Assembly (NCBI GenBank): GCA_016202645.1 | Contig: JACQOF010000003.1 | Location: 32,243-96,242, forward strand | Direction of reading: 5' to 3' | Length of the DNA: 64,000 bases | Origin: a bacterium | GTDB lineage: Bacteria > Lindowbacteria > 2-12-FULL-62-27 | Shown: one piece after another, positions 49,653 to 61,200 of the stretch | How positions within the stretch are numbered: position 1 is the stretch's first letter | Layout: every line of letters begins with the position of its first letter | Translations under genes and position numbers: made by a program | The notes under the pieces: generated by a model | Told to the model about the DNA's origin: nothing | Databases searched by the model: none | What the model saw: the letters and a program-made list of their open reading frames with translations, nothing else

Positions 49653-51013
49653 GCCGCATCGCCGTCATCGGCACGGGCTATGTGGGACTGGTGACCGGCG
49701 TGTGCTTCGCCGACCTCGGCAACCGGGTCCTCTGCGTTGACTCGGACCGGAAAAAAATCGAAACGCTTTTGCGCGGCGAATCTCCGATCTTCGAGCCGGG
49801 CCTTTCGGAACTCCTGACGGCGAACATCCAGCGGGGCCGGATCGATTTTACGTCGTCCCTGCAATCGGCGGTCGACCAATCCGAAATTCTCTTCATCGCG
49901 GTCGGCACACCCCAGAACCCCCGCACCGGCGAGGCCGACCTGAGTTTCGTGTGGCAGGTCGCCCGACAGCTCGGGCGGGTCATCCGGTCCGGGCAAAACC
50001 GGACGGTGGTCGTGAAGAGCACGGTGCCGGTCGGAACGACGGTGTCTCTCGAGAAGCGGATCCGGGCGGAACTTGCGCGCCGCAAAGTCCGCGCGGCCGT
50101 GACGGCGGTGTCGAATCCGGAATTTTTGCGGGAGGGCAGCGCCGTCCGGGATTTCATGGAGCCGGACCGGGTCGTGGTCGGATCGCGGGACGCCAAATCC
50201 CGCCGGAAAATTTCCGCCCTCTACAAACCCCTGGGCGCGCCCGTCCTCGAGACGGAGCCGGAAAGCTCCGAGATGATCAAGTACGCCTCGAACGCGCTCC
50301 TGGCCGCGAAGATTTCCTTCATCAACGAAATCGCCAACGTCTGCGAGGGCGTCGGAGCCGACATCATGGACGTCGCGCGGGGGGTCGGGATGGACAAGCG
50401 CATCGGCGCGCATTTTCTGTCGGCCGGGATCGGTTACGGCGGCTCGTGTTTTCCCAAGGATACCGAGGCCCTGGTGTACATCGCCGGCAAGGGCGGCGTG
50501 CGGTCGCATATCCTCGAGTCGGTCGTCGCCGTCAACCGCGCCCAGCGCCGCCGGTTTCTCGACAAGATCGTCCGCTTCTACGGAGGGCGGCTCAAGGGCC
50601 GTCGCTTCGCGGTTCTCGGGCTGGCCTTCAAACCCAACACGGACGACATGCGGGAGGCGCCGGCGATTGACATCATCCGTGGCCTGGTAAAGCGCGGCGC
50701 CCAGGTTTCGGCCTACGACCCGGTGGCGATGTCGGCGGCGCAGGCAAGTCTTCCCCGCATCACCTACGCGCCGGACCCGTATGCGGCGGCCCAAGGCGCC
50801 GATGCGGCGGTGATTCTGACGGAATGGAACGAATTCAAGGAACTGGATCTTCGGAAACTAAGGCGCCTCCTCAAACATCCGGTCCTCTTCGACGGCCGGA
50901 ACATCTTCCCGCCCCGCCAGCTCTCGGAACTCGGGTTCCAGTACATCAGCGTCGGCCGTGCAGCGGTTCCCGTTCTGCGAAGCCCCCAGAAGCGTCAGCG
51001 CAGTCGGGCGTAG
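49649..51013 (+). CDS. ugd: UDP-glucose 6-dehydrogenase
   Basis: A 454-aa NAD-dependent enzyme oxidising UDP-glucose to UDP-glucuronate. N-terminal Rossmann motif '[19 protein letters not shown]' (6-24), catalytic Cys in '[13 protein letters not shown]' (about 257-269), and C-terminal domain '[20 protein letters not shown]'. The ATG at 49649 overlaps the rdgB stop; the longer frame is shadow. The next gene consumes its product. Confidence 0.96.
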   Translation: MSRIAVIGTGYVGLVTGVCFADLGNRVLCVDSDRKKIETLLRGESPIFEPGLSELLTANIQRGRIDFTSSLQSAVDQSEILFIAVGTPQNPRTGEADLSFVWQVARQLGRVIRSGQNRTVVVKSTVPVGTTVSLEKRIRAELARRKVRAAVTAVSNPEFLREGSAVRDFMEPDRVVVGSRDAKSRRKISALYKPLGAPVLETEPESSEMIKYASNALLAAKISFINEIANVCEGVGADIMDVARGVGMDKRIGAHFLSAGIGYGGSCFPKDTEALVYIAGKGGVRSHILESVVAVNRAQRRRFLDKIVRFYGGRLKGRRFAVLGLAFKPNTDDMREAPAIDIIRGLVKRGAQVSAYDPVAMSAAQASLPRITYAPDPYAAAQGADAAVILTEWNEFKELDLRKLRRLLKHPVLFDGRNIFPPRQLSELGFQYISVGRAAVPVLRSPQKRQRSRA

Positions 51014-51017
51014 CAGA

Positions 51018-51953
51018 ATGCGGATTCTCGTCACCGGCGGCGCGGGGTTTTTGGGCTCGCATCTCTGCGGCCGGTTTCTGGCGGAAGGCGAACAGGTCAT
51101 CTGCATGGACAATCTTCTGACCGGAGACAAAAAAAACATCGCGGGATTTTTGAAAAATAAACGGTTCAAATTCGTCAAGCACGACGTCTCCCAGCACATC
51201 AAACTGCCCGGAGCCCTCGACTGGATCCTGCACTTCGCGTCCCCGGCCAGCCCCGTCGACTACGCCAAATATCCGATCCCGACCCTCAAGGTCGGTTCTC
51301 TCGGGACGCACAACGCGCTGGGACTTGCGCGCGCCAAGTCCGCCAAGTTTCTGCTTGCGTCGACGTCGGAAATTTACGGCGATCCGGCCGTGTCGCCCCA
51401 GCCGGAATCCTACTGGGGGAACGTCAATTGCATCGGCCCGCGTGGGGTGTACGACGAGGCGAAGCGCTTCGCGGAAGCCATCACCATGGCCTATCACCGC
51501 ATCCACGGCCTCGACACCCGCATCGTCCGGATCTTCAACACCTACGGCCCCCGCATGAAACTATCGGACGGCAGGCTCATCCCGAACATGCTCGTCCAGA
51601 CCGTCCGGGGCGAGCCTCTCACCGTCTACGGCGACGGCAAACAGACGCGGTCATTTTGTTATGTGGACGATCTGGTCGAAGGCATCGTTCGGCTCATGAA
51701 CTCGAACATCCACGACCCGGTCAACATCGGCAACCCGGAGGAACGGACGATCCTCGATTTCGTGAAAGCTCTCGAAGGCCTCGCCGGAAAACGCCTCGCC
51801 GTGAAACACCTCCCCCTCCCGCAGGACGACCCGAAAGTCCGCTGTCCCAACATCACAATCGCGCAAAAAAAACTCGGCTGGACCCCGAGCGTCGAACTCA
51901 AGGACGGCCTCGCGCGCACCTTGACGGATTTTCGATCTAGGATAACCTCCTGA
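51018..51953 (+). CDS. uxs: UDP-glucuronate decarboxylase (UDP-xylose synthase) family
   Basis: A 311-aa SDR-type enzyme: '[15 protein letters not shown]' NAD-binding loop (3-17), '[11 protein letters not shown]' and '[12 protein letters not shown]', catalytic Tyr/Lys in '[13 protein letters not shown]', '[10 protein letters not shown]'. The 'ASPASP' and 'TYGPRM' motifs are typical of UXS, which decarboxylates UDP-glucuronate to UDP-xylose. It starts 4 nt after ugd, so the pair converts UDP-glucose to UDP-xylose for glycans. Confidence 0.93.
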   Translation: MRILVTGGAGFLGSHLCGRFLAEGEQVICMDNLLTGDKKNIAGFLKNKRFKFVKHDVSQHIKLPGALDWILHFASPASPVDYAKYPIPTLKVGSLGTHNALGLARAKSAKFLLASTSEIYGDPAVSPQPESYWGNVNCIGPRGVYDEAKRFAEAITMAYHRIHGLDTRIVRIFNTYGPRMKLSDGRLIPNMLVQTVRGEPLTVYGDGKQTRSFCYVDDLVEGIVRLMNSNIHDPVNIGNPEERTILDFVKALEGLAGKRLAVKHLPLPQDDPKVRCPNITIAQKKLGWTPSVELKDGLARTLTDFRSRITS

Positions 51954-51959
51954 CCGTGC

Positions 51960-52024
51960 GTCCCCGATGCTTGGATCGGAGAGTTTTGCCATCCTTGGCA
52001 AAACTGGGTTGAGGCATCGGGGAC
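51960..52024. other. Two-tier inverted repeat between uxs and tRNA-Glu
   Basis: Outer arms GTCCCCGATGC (51960-51970) and GCATCGGGGAC (52014-52024) enclose an inner perfect hairpin AGTTTTGCCA-TCCT-TGGCAAAACT (51982-52005). No T-run follows on either strand. It may be a transcription stop without a U-tract, a small structured RNA or a mobile palindrome. Confidence 0.6.
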
Positions 52025-52039
52025 AATACATCCCTGTAC

Positions 52040-52115
52040 GGCGCCATCGTCTAGGGGCCCAGGACACCGCCCTCTCAAGGCGGGAACACGGGTTCAAATC
52101 CCGTTGGCGCTACCA
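52040..52115 (+). tRNA. tRNA-Glu (anticodon CTC)
   Basis: A 76-nt cloverleaf: acceptor GGCGCCA pairs with TGGCGCT (G-U at the first pair), anticodon loop CTCTCAA in a CCGCC/GGCGG stem, T-arm ACGGG-TTCAAAT-CCCGT, and an encoded CCA (52113-52115). Confidence 0.95.
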
Positions 52116-52120
52116 AATTA

Positions 52121-52150
52121 TTGACAGGTCTTCGGAACACATGTGATACT
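52121..52150 (+). promoter_or_regulatory. Promoter of the Nfu gene (leaderless)
   Basis: TTGACA (52121-52126), 18-nt spacer, extended -10 TGT-GATACT (52142-52150). The predicted start, about 52157, is the A of the ATG; there is no ribosome-binding site. Confidence 0.65.
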
Positions 52151-52156
52151 CTGATC

Positions 52157-52747
52157 ATGATCACGGTTATCAGCATTGAGCCGACGCCGAATCCCAACGC
52201 GCTGAAATTTATTGTGAGCGAATCGTTTGTGCCGAATGGCGCGACCGTCACCTATAACAGTAGCCGGGACGCCGGGGTTGATCCGCTGGGGGCGGGGCTG
52301 TTTCGGATTCAGGGTGTGACGTCGGTATTTTATATGGATGATTTCATCACGGTCACAAAATCCGGGGATGTTCCCTGGGAGGACATCGTCGAGGAGGCGG
52401 AAGGTCTCATCGGTTCGACGGCGCCCGTGCTGGTCGACCTCGGACCCATGAGCGATCCTTCCGCGGCGGCTTCGGCCGCCCCAGCCGCGGATGGCATCGC
52501 GTTCGATGCAATGTCTGCGGAAGAGCGGCTGGGACGCATCAATCAAATTCTCGATGATGAAATCCGGCCCGCGCTCGCCGGGGACGGCGGCGGCCTTCAA
52601 GTCCTCGGCATTGCCGGCGATCGGGTCCGGGTCCACTACCAGGGCGCGTGCGGCAGTTGTCCCACCTCCACCGCGGGCACGCTCATGTATATCGAAACCC
52701 GCCTGAGGGAACTGCTCAGCGGCAAGTTGACCCTCTCGCCGGAATAG
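52157..52747 (+). CDS. Nfu-type Fe-S cluster scaffold/carrier protein
   Basis: A 196-aa protein with an N-terminal Nfu domain ('PTPNPNALKFIVSESFV', about 8-24, to 'VPWEDI') and a C-terminal NifU domain ('RINQILDDEIRPALAGDGGGLQVLGI' with 'GACGSCPTST', Cys about 168 and 171) that binds a 4Fe-4S cluster. It delivers Fe-S clusters to apo-proteins. The start fits the upstream promoter; the frame extension to 52121 is inside the promoter. It lies next to a DUF971 gene. Confidence 0.92.
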   Translation: MITVISIEPTPNPNALKFIVSESFVPNGATVTYNSSRDAGVDPLGAGLFRIQGVTSVFYMDDFITVTKSGDVPWEDIVEEAEGLIGSTAPVLVDLGPMSDPSAAASAAPAADGIAFDAMSAEERLGRINQILDDEIRPALAGDGGGLQVLGIAGDRVRVHYQGACGSCPTSTAGTLMYIETRLRELLSGKLTLSPE

Positions 52748-52765
52748 ATCCAACGCTCCGATCCG

Positions 52766-53098
52766 TTGACAGCGGCGCCGACACCCGTGGAGATCACCCG
52801 GGCGAATGTTCACGATGTGCGGATTCTCTGGAACGACGGGCACGAAAGCGTTTTCCCGGCCCGTGACCTGCGGCTCGCCTGCTCCTGCGCGGTCTGCGTC
52901 CACGAGATGACAGGCCAGTCCCTGCTCGATCCGAAAGCGGTCCCGCGGGATGTCCGCCCTCTCAAAATCCTTCCGGTGGGACGATACGCCATCCAGATTT
53001 TCTGGAGCGACAACCACAATACCGGCCTCTACGCTTTCGACAGTCTCCGGCGGCTGTGTCCCTGCGCCGCGTGCGTGAGCAGCGCGTCCGCCAACTAG
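52766..53098 (+). CDS. DUF971 (GBBH-like N-terminal) protein
   Basis: A 110-aa protein with 'VRILWNDGHESVFPARDLRLACSCAVCVHEMTG', and 'ILPVGRYAIQIFWSDNHNTGLYAFDSLRRLCPCAAC', the DUF971 pattern with metal-binding Cys residues; the second CxxC is near the C-terminus. DUF971 occurs with Mrp/Nfu Fe-S assembly proteins. The start is uncertain: TTG at 52766 or GTG at about 52787, without a ribosome-binding site; it follows nfu by 18 nt. Confidence 0.85.
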   Translation: MTAAPTPVEITRANVHDVRILWNDGHESVFPARDLRLACSCAVCVHEMTGQSLLDPKAVPRDVRPLKILPVGRYAIQIFWSDNHNTGLYAFDSLRRLCPCAACVSSASAN

Positions 53099-53099
53099 A

Positions 53100-53750
53100 A
53101 TGCACCACCTCTTCCTCAATCTCGCCTACCTCTTCATGGCCGCGGCCCTCACGGTCCGGCACATGTTCCGTCTGCGTCTCCTGCTCCTGGCGTCGCAGGC
53201 CTCCTTCATCACCTACGCCTGCCTGGTCTCCAATCTCGAAATGACGGTTTGGAACACGGTCTTCATCGCCGTCAACGTCTCGCAAGTCGTGCGGCTCTGG
53301 CGCGAGTCCCGGCCGATCGAACTGCCGGAGGAACTCGAAAGAATGCACCAATTGGTTTTTTCGATCATGTCCCGCCGGGAATTCCTCTATTTCTGGGAGA
53401 CGGGAATCATCCGCGAAGTCAATAACACGGACCTGATCCGGGAGGGCGAGCCGCAGAAGGAACTGTCGCTGATCATCGACGGCGACGTGCGCGTGATCAA
53501 GTCCGGCCACGAAGTCGCGCATCTCACCGCCGGGCACTTCATCGCCGAAATCAGTTTCCTGACCGACGAGCCGGCCTCCGCGGACGTCAAAGCCGCCGGC
53601 CCTGTCCGATACATCGGCTGGGACCAGGAGAAACTCTCGGCCCTGCACCAGGTCAACCGGGACCTCATGATCAAACTTCAGGCGATTTTGGGGAAGGATC
53701 TCTCCAACAAACTCAAAGTGTTGACGGCGGCGAAGGCGGGGAAATTCTGA
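53100..53750 (+). CDS. Popeye-like membrane protein with cyclic-nucleotide-binding fold
   Basis: A 216-aa protein with two or three N-terminal membrane segments ('LAYLFMAAALTVRHMF', 'RLLLLASQASFITYACLV', 'TVFIAVNVSQVVRLW') and a C-terminal cNMP-binding-like beta-barrel ('REGEPQKELSLIIDGDVRVIKSGHEVAHLTAGHFIAEISFLTDEPASADV' region; motifs GDVRV, FIAEISFL, ASADV). The arrangement of short helices followed by 'RPIELPEELERMHQLVFSIMSRREF' matches Popeye-domain (POPDC) proteins, which are mostly known from animals. It starts one nucleotide after the DUF971 stop. A role as a cAMP-type sensor is inferred. Confidence 0.78.
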   Translation: MHHLFLNLAYLFMAAALTVRHMFRLRLLLLASQASFITYACLVSNLEMTVWNTVFIAVNVSQVVRLWRESRPIELPEELERMHQLVFSIMSRREFLYFWETGIIREVNNTDLIREGEPQKELSLIIDGDVRVIKSGHEVAHLTAGHFIAEISFLTDEPASADVKAAGPVRYIGWDQEKLSALHQVNRDLMIKLQAILGKDLSNKLKVLTAAKAGKF

Positions 53751-53755
53751 GCCGC

Positions 53756-53828
53756 AGCCGGCGGGCGGAATCGAACCGCCGACCTGCTCATTACAAGTGA
53801 GCTGCTCTGCCGTCTGAGCTACGCCGGC
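53756..53828 (-). tRNA. tRNA-Thr (anticodon TGT)
   Basis: A 73-nt cloverleaf on the minus strand: acceptor GCCGGCG pairs with CGCCGGC, anticodon loop CTTGTAA in a GCTCA/TGAGC stem, T-arm GGCGG-TTCGATT-CCGCC. CCA is not encoded, in contrast to the tRNA-Glu nearby. Confidence 0.95.
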
Positions 53829-53874
53829 ACGAGTTGAGTATCACAAAGTGCGGGGATGAAGAAAAGAGAAAAAA

Positions 53875-56800
53875 TCAGGCGACGCTGACGGGTTCTTCCT
53901 CCGGGGTGGGTGCGTCGGAGGGCGCTTCGCCCTGTTTGACGCTTAGGAGCGCCAGGATCTTCTCGGCATCCATCGGGCGGCCGTCCAGTTGCGACCTGTA
54001 GGGTTTCAGGCCTGTGCCGGCCGGGATGAGGTGGCCGATGATGACGTTTTCCTTCAGGCCCCGCAGCATGTCTTTCGATCCGCTGATGGCGGCGTCGGTG
54101 AGGACGCGGCGGGTTTCCTGGAAGGACGCGGCGGAGATGAAGCTTTCCGTCTCAAGCGAGACTTTCGTGATGCCGAGCAGGACCGGCGTGAAGGAGGCCG
54201 GCTTCTTGCCCTGCCGGATCAGAGCCTCGTTGGCTTCCTTCAGGACAAAGCGGTCGACAAGGCTTCCGATTGAAAATTCCGAATCGCCCTGGTCCTTGAT
54301 CTCGACCTTCCGCAGCATCTGCCGCACGATGATCTCGATGTGCTTGTCGTTGAGATCGACGCCCTGCCGCCGGTAGACTTCCTGGACCTCATTCACGAGA
54401 TACAACATCAGGCCCTTGATCTCCTTCACGTTTAAAATATCGTGCGGATTGACGGGGCCGTCGGTCAGCGGCTCGCCCTGCTTGACTGTGTCTCCCTCGC
54501 GGACCTTGAGATACCGGCCGAGCGGGATGTCGTATTCCTTTTTGACGCCAGTTTCGGTGTTGGTGACGACGACCTTGCGGTGCCCGGCTTTGACCTTCTT
54601 GGCGTCAAACCCGATCACGCCGTCGATGTGGGAGATAAAGGCATCCTTCGGGGTCTTGCCGCGCGCCTCGAACAGTTCCTCCACGCGCGGGAGGCCGCCG
54701 GTGATGTCTTTCGTTTTGGACAGTTCGCGCGGGATCTTGGCGATGACGTCCCCGACGCGGATCTTTTTCATGTCGTCAGTCTCCAGAATACACCCGTAGG
54801 GCAGGTCATAGGTTACCGGCACCTTGCGGCTGGGCGATTCCATCGTCACGCGCGGCAGCAGCTTCTTTTCGCGGTCTTCGACAATTTCCTTGCGAATGAG
54901 GCCGGTCGACTCGTCCACGATTTCCTTGAATGTCCGGCTCTCGATGACGTCCTGAAAGAGTGTCGTGCCGTCGACTTCGGAAAGGATGGTGTCGTTGTAG
55001 GGATCGAATTCGGCGATGATGTTTCCCGCCGGCACCAACGCATCCGGATCGACATGGATGCGCGTGCCGATTTTGACATCATAGAACTGTTCGGCGCCCA
55101 TCACGAGGATACTGCCCTCGCGCAGGTAAACCACGCCGTCTTCCGGCGATTTGAACTCCTCGCCCTTGCCGCCGCCCGAAACGCCAATGACGTCGCCGCG
55201 TTTGACCCAGAGTCCGTCGAAGACCTTCGGCTTGATTTCCTTCGTCTCAAATCTCACCTTCACCTTGCGCACGGCCAGCTTGCCGTCCCGGATCACGATC
55301 CGGAAGTCCAGTTTCCCCTCCGAGCGCTCGATGGTCCGCTCCGGGAACTCGGTGACGAGGACGTCGTAGGTGAGCTGAAGTTCGCGGGTGGCGCCGCCGA
55401 CCGCAATTCCGCCGATGTGAAACGTCCGCATCGTGAGCTGTGTGCCGGGCTCGCCGATCGACTGCGCCGCGATGACCCCGACCGCCTCGCCGATGTCGGC
55501 GAGTTGGCCGGTGGCGAGGTTCCGCCCGTAACAGAGCTGGCAGATCCCGCGACGGGACTCGCAGGAAAGCACCGACCGGATGAACACTTTCTCAACGCCC
55601 GAATCCTCGATCTTGGACGCCAGCTGTTCGCCGACCAGCGTATTGGCCTTGGCGAGAACCTCGCCGGTATCCTGATGCACGACGTCCTCCTGAAGCACGC
55701 GGCCGAGAATCCGGTCGGCGAGGGACTCGATGAGTTCCTCGCCCTCGCGAATGGCTGCGACGTAAATGCCGTCGAGGGTGCCGCAGTCGTGGCCTTCGAT
55801 CACAAGTTCCTGCGCGACGTCGACCAGCCGGCGGGTGAGATATCCGGCGTCGGCGGTCTTGAGGGCGGTATCGGCGAGACCCTTGCGGGCGCCGTGGGTG
55901 GAGATGAAGTACTCGAGGACGGTAAGGCCCTCTTTGAAATTGGATTTAATCGGAAGTTCGATGATCTCGCCCGAAGGTTTGGCCATGAGGCCGCGGATGC
56001 CGGCGAGCTGACGGGCCTGGTCGATGTTTCCGCGGGCGCCGCTGAAGGTCATCATGTAAACGGGATTGAATCCGTCCTTGTCCTTGACCATCTCCTCCAC
56101 CATGGCGGCCGTGATGTCCTTGGTGACTTTCGACCAGATGTCGATCGACCGGTTGTGGAGTTCCTCCTGGGTCAATTTGCCGGCGAGGTACAGGTCCTGG
56201 TACCGCTGGACCTCGGCCTCGGCGCTCTGGAGGATGGGCTTCTTTTTTTGCGGCACGATGAGGTCGTCGAAATATCCGATGGAGCACCCCATGCGGGTGG
56301 CGTAGGTGTATCCAAGCCGTTTGATGCTGTCGAGGATCGAAATGGTGGTGTAGGCGCCGCGGCGGGTCAGGATGTCGGAAACGACGTTCGAGAGAAATTT
56401 TTTGGTCATGGTCTCGTTGACGTAGGCCTCGTCGGCCGGCAGAACGTCGTTGAAAATCGCGCGTCCGGCGGTCGTGATGTACCGGCTGCCCTTGGCGCGG
56501 AGGAAGATCCACTGGTGGAAACTGATCAGGCCGGCGTCAATGGCATGCAGGATCTCGTCCGTATCCCGGAACATGGAAAGTCCCTTCGGCGATTCGGGCT
56601 TCTGCCCCTTGGGCCGCGTGAGATAATGGATTCCCAGCACGATGTCCTGGGTCGGAGCGGCGATGCACTTGCCGTTGGCCGGCGAAAAAAGGTTGTTGGT
56701 CGAGAGCATCAGGATGCGGGCCTCGATCCGGGCGAGTTTGGACAGCGGGACGTGGACGGCCATCTGGTCGCCGTCGAAATCGGCGTTGAAGGCGCTGCAA

Positions 56801-58188
56801 ACGAGCGGATGGAGCCGCATGGCTTTGCCCTCGATCATGACGGGCTCGAATCCCTGAATGCCGAGCCGGTGAAGGGTCGGCGCGCGGTTGAGCAGGACGG
56901 TGTGGCCTTCGATGACTTCCTCGAGCGCGTCCCAGACTTCGGGCGACTCGGCCTCGATTTTTTTCTTCGCTCCCTTGATGTTGTGCACCAGGCCCTTGTC
57001 GAGGAGTTTGCCCATGACGAAGGGTTTGAAGAGTTCGAGGGCCATGCGTTTGGGCAGGCCACACTGGTTGATCTTGAGTTCGGGTCCGATGACGATGACG
57101 GCGCGGCCGGAGTAGTCGACGCGCTTGCCGAGGAGGTTCTGCCGGAAGCGGCCCTGCTTGCCTTTCAGAAGATCTGTGAGGGACTTGAGGGGGCGGTTGC
57201 CGACGCCGCGGACGAGGCGGCCGTGCTGGCCGTTGTCGAAGAGCGCGTCGACGGCCTCCTGGAGCATCCGCTTTTCATTCTTGATGATGATGTCCGGCGC
57301 CTTGTGCTCGATCAGCCGCTTCAGCCGGTTGTTCCGGTTGATGAGGCGGCGGTAGAGGTCGTTGATGTCCGACGTAGCGAACCGGCCGCCCTCGAGCTGG
57401 ACCATCGGCCGGAGGTCCGGCGGGATGACGGGCACGGCGCTCAGGATCATCCAGTCGGGGCTGTTGCTGGACCGCTGGAGAGCGACGCACATTTCGTAAA
57501 GCTTGGACAATTTTTTCTTCTTCTGGACGGACCGCGATCGCTTGAGCTGTTTCCACGTGTCCTCCGCCAGGGCCTTGAGGTCGATTTCGTCCAGAAGTTT
57601 CTTGACGGCCTCGGCGCCGATGCCGACTTCGAAATTCTTGCCGTACCGGGCCTTGAGCTTCCGGATTTCCTGATCGCTTGTGACGGTAATCAGCTGTTTT
57701 TTCTTGTACTCCTTGGATGTCCCGGGATGGAGAACGACATAGTTTTCATAGTAGACAACGCTTTCGAGTTCCTTGGGGCGCATGTCGAGGAGCATCCCGA
57801 TCCGGGACGGGGTGCCCTTGAGAAACCAGATGTGCGTGACGGGCACGACGAGCTTGATGTGCCCCATGCGGACGCGCCGAACCTTCGAGGTGGTCACTTC
57901 GACTTTACAGCGGTCGCAGACAATCCCCTTGAATCGGATGTTCTTGTACTTGCCGCAGTAGCACTCCCAGTCTTTGGACGGCCCGAAAATCCGCTCGCAA
58001 AAAAGCCCTCCGGGCTCGGGTTTCGACGTACGGTAGTTGATGGTCTCGGGCTTCTTCACTTCGCCGTAGGACCACTTCATGATTTTTTCCGGCGATGCGA
58101 TCCGAATCGCGATGCTGCCGAATTCCTGGATGGTCGGTTCGAACTGGGGCCGGTTTGAGGCCGGCGGGGTAAAGGGACTGCCGTTCAA
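53875..58188 (-). CDS. rpoC: RNA polymerase subunit beta'
   Basis: A 1437-aa catalytic subunit. The magnesium-binding site is '[18 protein letters not shown]' (about residue 470); zinc sites are '[19 protein letters not shown]' near the N-terminus and '[13 protein letters not shown]' in the C-terminal half; bridge-helix and trigger-loop regions ('[22 protein letters not shown]', '[17 protein letters not shown]') are intact. It starts with TTG at 58188 after a perfect GAGGAGG ribosome-binding site, 13 nt after rpoB. Confidence 0.99.
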   Translation of the reverse strand: MNGSPFTPPASNRPQFEPTIQEFGSIAIRIASPEKIMKWSYGEVKKPETINYRTSKPEPGGLFCERIFGPSKDWECYCGKYKNIRFKGIVCDRCKVEVTTSKVRRVRMGHIKLVVPVTHIWFLKGTPSRIGMLLDMRPKELESVVYYENYVVLHPGTSKEYKKKQLITVTSDQEIRKLKARYGKNFEVGIGAEAVKKLLDEIDLKALAEDTWKQLKRSRSVQKKKKLSKLYEMCVALQRSSNSPDWMILSAVPVIPPDLRPMVQLEGGRFATSDINDLYRRLINRNNRLKRLIEHKAPDIIIKNEKRMLQEAVDALFDNGQHGRLVRGVGNRPLKSLTDLLKGKQGRFRQNLLGKRVDYSGRAVIVIGPELKINQCGLPKRMALELFKPFVMGKLLDKGLVHNIKGAKKKIEAESPEVWDALEEVIEGHTVLLNRAPTLHRLGIQGFEPVMIEGKAMRLHPLVCSAFNADFDGDQMAVHVPLSKLARIEARILMLSTNNLFSPANGKCIAAPTQDIVLGIHYLTRPKGQKPESPKGLSMFRDTDEILHAIDAGLISFHQWIFLRAKGSRYITTAGRAIFNDVLPADEAYVNETMTKKFLSNVVSDILTRRGAYTTISILDSIKRLGYTYATRMGCSIGYFDDLIVPQKKKPILQSAEAEVQRYQDLYLAGKLTQEELHNRSIDIWSKVTKDITAAMVEEMVKDKDGFNPVYMMTFSGARGNIDQARQLAGIRGLMAKPSGEIIELPIKSNFKEGLTVLEYFISTHGARKGLADTALKTADAGYLTRRLVDVAQELVIEGHDCGTLDGIYVAAIREGEELIESLADRILGRVLQEDVVHQDTGEVLAKANTLVGEQLASKIEDSGVEKVFIRSVLSCESRRGICQLCYGRNLATGQLADIGEAVGVIAAQSIGEPGTQLTMRTFHIGGIAVGGATRELQLTYDVLVTEFPERTIERSEGKLDFRIVIRDGKLAVRKVKVRFETKEIKPKVFDGLWVKRGDVIGVSGGGKGEEFKSPEDGVVYLREGSILVMGAEQFYDVKIGTRIHVDPDALVPAGNIIAEFDPYNDTILSEVDGTTLFQDVIESRTFKEIVDESTGLIRKEIVEDREKKLLPRVTMESPSRKVPVTYDLPYGCILETDDMKKIRVGDVIAKIPRELSKTKDITGGLPRVEELFEARGKTPKDAFISHIDGVIGFDAKKVKAGHRKVVVTNTETGVKKEYDIPLGRYLKVREGDTVKQGEPLTDGPVNPHDILNVKEIKGLMLYLVNEVQEVYRRQGVDLNDKHIEIIVRQMLRKVEIKDQGDSEFSIGSLVDRFVLKEANEALIRQGKKPASFTPVLLGITKVSLETESFISAASFQETRRVLTDAAISGSKDMLRGLKENVIIGHLIPAGTGLKPYRSQLDGRPMDAEKILALLSVKQGEAPSDAPTPEEEPVSVA

Positions 58189-58201
58189 CGGGGTTCCTCC
58201 T

Positions 58202-61200
58202 CTATCGAATCATCGAAAGTTTGTCCTCCACCAGTTTTTCCAAACTGACGGGGTTGTCCTTATCGTCGAGGACTTCAATATCGAGCCCGAGGCCCTGAAG
58301 TTCCTTCATGAGGACATTAAACGACTCGGGAATGCCGGGCGCGGTCTGGTCCTTGCCCTTGATGATCGCCTCGTACATCTTCGCCCGGCCCAGCACGTCG
58401 TCGGACTTGATGGTGATCATCTCCTGGAGCATGTGCGCCGCGCCGTACGCCTCGATCGCCCAGACTTCCATCTCGCCCAACCGCTGTCCGCCGAAATTGG
58501 CCTTGCCGCCGAGGGGCTGCTGGGTGACGAGGGAATACGGCCCGATGGACCGGGCATGGATTTTCTCGTCCGCGAGATGATTGAGCTTCATCACGTACAT
58601 GTTTCCCACGGTGACGGTCTGCTCAAAGGGCGCGCCGGTCCGGCCGTCATGGAGAATGGTCTTGCCGGTCTCGGGCAGCTTGGCCTCCTTGAGAAGCGCC
58701 GAGACGTCCGCGGCGCTTGCGCCGTCAAAAACCGGCGTGATGACCTGGACGTTCAGCTTGGAGGCAGCCCAGCCGAGGTGCGCTTCAAGAATCTGGCCAA
58801 TGTTCATGCGGGAAGGCACGCCGAGGGGATTTAAGACCACGTCGACGGGGGTGCCGTCCGGCAAAAACGGCATGTCCTCGATCGGACATATCTTCGACAC
58901 CACGCCCTTGTTCCCGTGCCGGCCGGCAACCTTGTCCCCCACGCTGAGCTTGCGCTTGATGGCGACGTATACCTTGACCATCGTGTGGATTCCGGGGGGC
59001 AGTTCATCTTTTCTCTCACGGCTGAAATGGTGGACGTCGATGACGACGCCCTCGGTGCCGTGGGGAAGGCGCAGGGAGGTATCGCGGCTGTCCTTGGCTT
59101 TTTCTCCGAAAATCGAGTGGAGAAGCTTGAGTTCGGGGGTCATGTCCTGTTCTTTTTTGGGCGTGACCTTTCCAACCAGAATGTCGCCGGACCGCACCTG
59201 CTCGCCGACTTTGATGATGCCGTTTTCGTCCATTTTGGACAGGGATTCCTTGCTGAGATTGGGAATGTCCCGCGTGATTTGTTCCTTGCCGAGTTTCGTG
59301 TCCCGCGCCACGACTTCGAACTCCTCGATGTGGATCGAGGTGAAGACATCCTCGCGGACAAGTTTTTCGGAAATGAGGACCGCATCCTCGAAGTTGTAGC
59401 CCTCCCAGGGGAGCAGAGCCACGAGGACGTTCCGGCCGAGCGCCAGTTCGCCCTGGTCCGTGGCGGGACCATCGGCCAGGGGCTGACCGGCCTGGACTTG
59501 CTCGCCCGCGCGGACGATCGCCGTCTGATTGATGCAGGTTCCCTGATTGGAGCGCTTGTATTTGAGGATCTCATAGACGTCGACGACCGGGGTTCCCTTC
59601 TTGTGGATCACCTTGCGGCCGTCCCGCACGTCCTCTTCATGGCGTTTTTTGGTCTCGACATGGACTTCCTCCGAGGAGACATAGGAGACTTTGCCGGGAT
59701 TTTTCGCAAGAACGACATAGCCGCTGTCCTGGGCGACTTTCTTTTCCAATCCGGTCGATATGATCGGCGCCTTCGGATGCAGGAGCGGCACCGCCTGGCG
59801 CTGCATGTTGGATCCCATGAGAGCGCGGTTGGCGTCGTCATGTTCGAGGAAGGGGATGAGGGCGGTGGAAATACTGACGATCTGTTTCGGCGCGACGTCC
59901 ATGTGCGTGACGTCCTCCGCCGGAACCATCCGGAACTCCCCGCTTTCCCGGACCGAGACCATCGGGTCGGCGAATTTTCCGCCGGTTTTGAGCGGTACGT
60001 TTGCCTGGGCAATCCGGTACTTCTCCTCCTCGTCGGCCGTCAAATAGACGACTTCCTCCGTCACGCGGCTGTCCGTGACTTTCCGGTAGGGCGTGACGAG
60101 AAGCCCGAGGTCGTTGACGCGGGCGTAGGTGGCCATCGAGACGATGAGTCCGATGTTTGGGCCTTCCGGCGTTTCGATCGGGCAGACACGGCCGTAATGG
60201 GAGTAATGCACGTCCCGAACTTCAAACCCCGCGCGCTCCCGGGAAAGACCCCCGGGGCCGAGCGCCGACAGACGTCGTTTGTGAGTGATATCGGCAAGCG
60301 GGTTGGTCTGGTCCATGAACTGGGACAGCTGTGAGGATCCGAAGAACTCGTTGAGGATGGAGGTGAGGGGCCTGGTGTTGACGATGAGCTGCGGGGCCTT
60401 GATCTTGTCAACCGTGAGAACCGTCTCCTCCCGAACCTCCTCGTCGGTATCCGATACTTTGACCTTGGAACCGATTCTCTCGATCGCGTCGAGCCGTTCC
60501 ACAATGTTGCGGCGCATCCGGCTCATCCCTGTGGTAATGTACATCGCCAGCAGTTCCCCGACGGGCCGGACCCTTCGGTTCTGGAGATGGTCAATGTCAT
60601 CCGGGCGGCCTTCGCCGCCGGCAAGCCGGACCAGATGATGAACGATCATCATCAGGTCCTCGAGATCGAGGGTCCGCTGAGTGACGGGTTTTTCAAGGCT
60701 GAATCGCCGGTTGAGGCGGAAGCGGCCCACACGGGAAAGGTCATAATTGGTTGGGTTGTAGAATTTCGCGTTCATGAGGTCCCGGCCGAGGTCCGGGTTA
60801 TACGTGTCGTGAGGCGAAAAATACCGGAAAATTTCTTCAAGGGCCTCCGCCGTGTCGCGAGTCTGGTCCTTGAGGAGGGTTTTCAGGATGAAGGAATTGA
60901 AGGTCGGATCCTCCTGGCCTTTCAAGATCATCACCCGCTGGATCTGCTGGCGCTCCAGAAGAGCCACTTCCTCCGCCGTGATCTCCAGGGGCGCCTCCAG
61001 AAACACTTCGCCGGTTTCCGGGTCGGCCACATCCTCCGCGACGGTCTTGCCGATGAGATTCTGCCCGACAGCCAACTCCTCGAGTTCATAGAACGCCTTG
61101 AGAAGCTCCGCGCTCCCGGACATGCCAAATCCCTTGAGGATGATGCTGCCGAGGATGCGTTTTCCGCGGTCGAGCCGCGCATAGAGAATGCCCGTGTCGC

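Noticed and set aside
49508-50794. 428-codon minus-strand frame opposite ugd
   Set aside because: Antisense shadow; the plus strand encodes a complete UDP-glucose dehydrogenase with its catalytic motif.
54442-58158. Very long plus-strand open frame (1238 codons) opposite rpoC
   Set aside because: It is the antisense shadow of rpoC in high-GC sequence; the encoded sequence is low-complexity, without domains, and rpoC is unmistakable.
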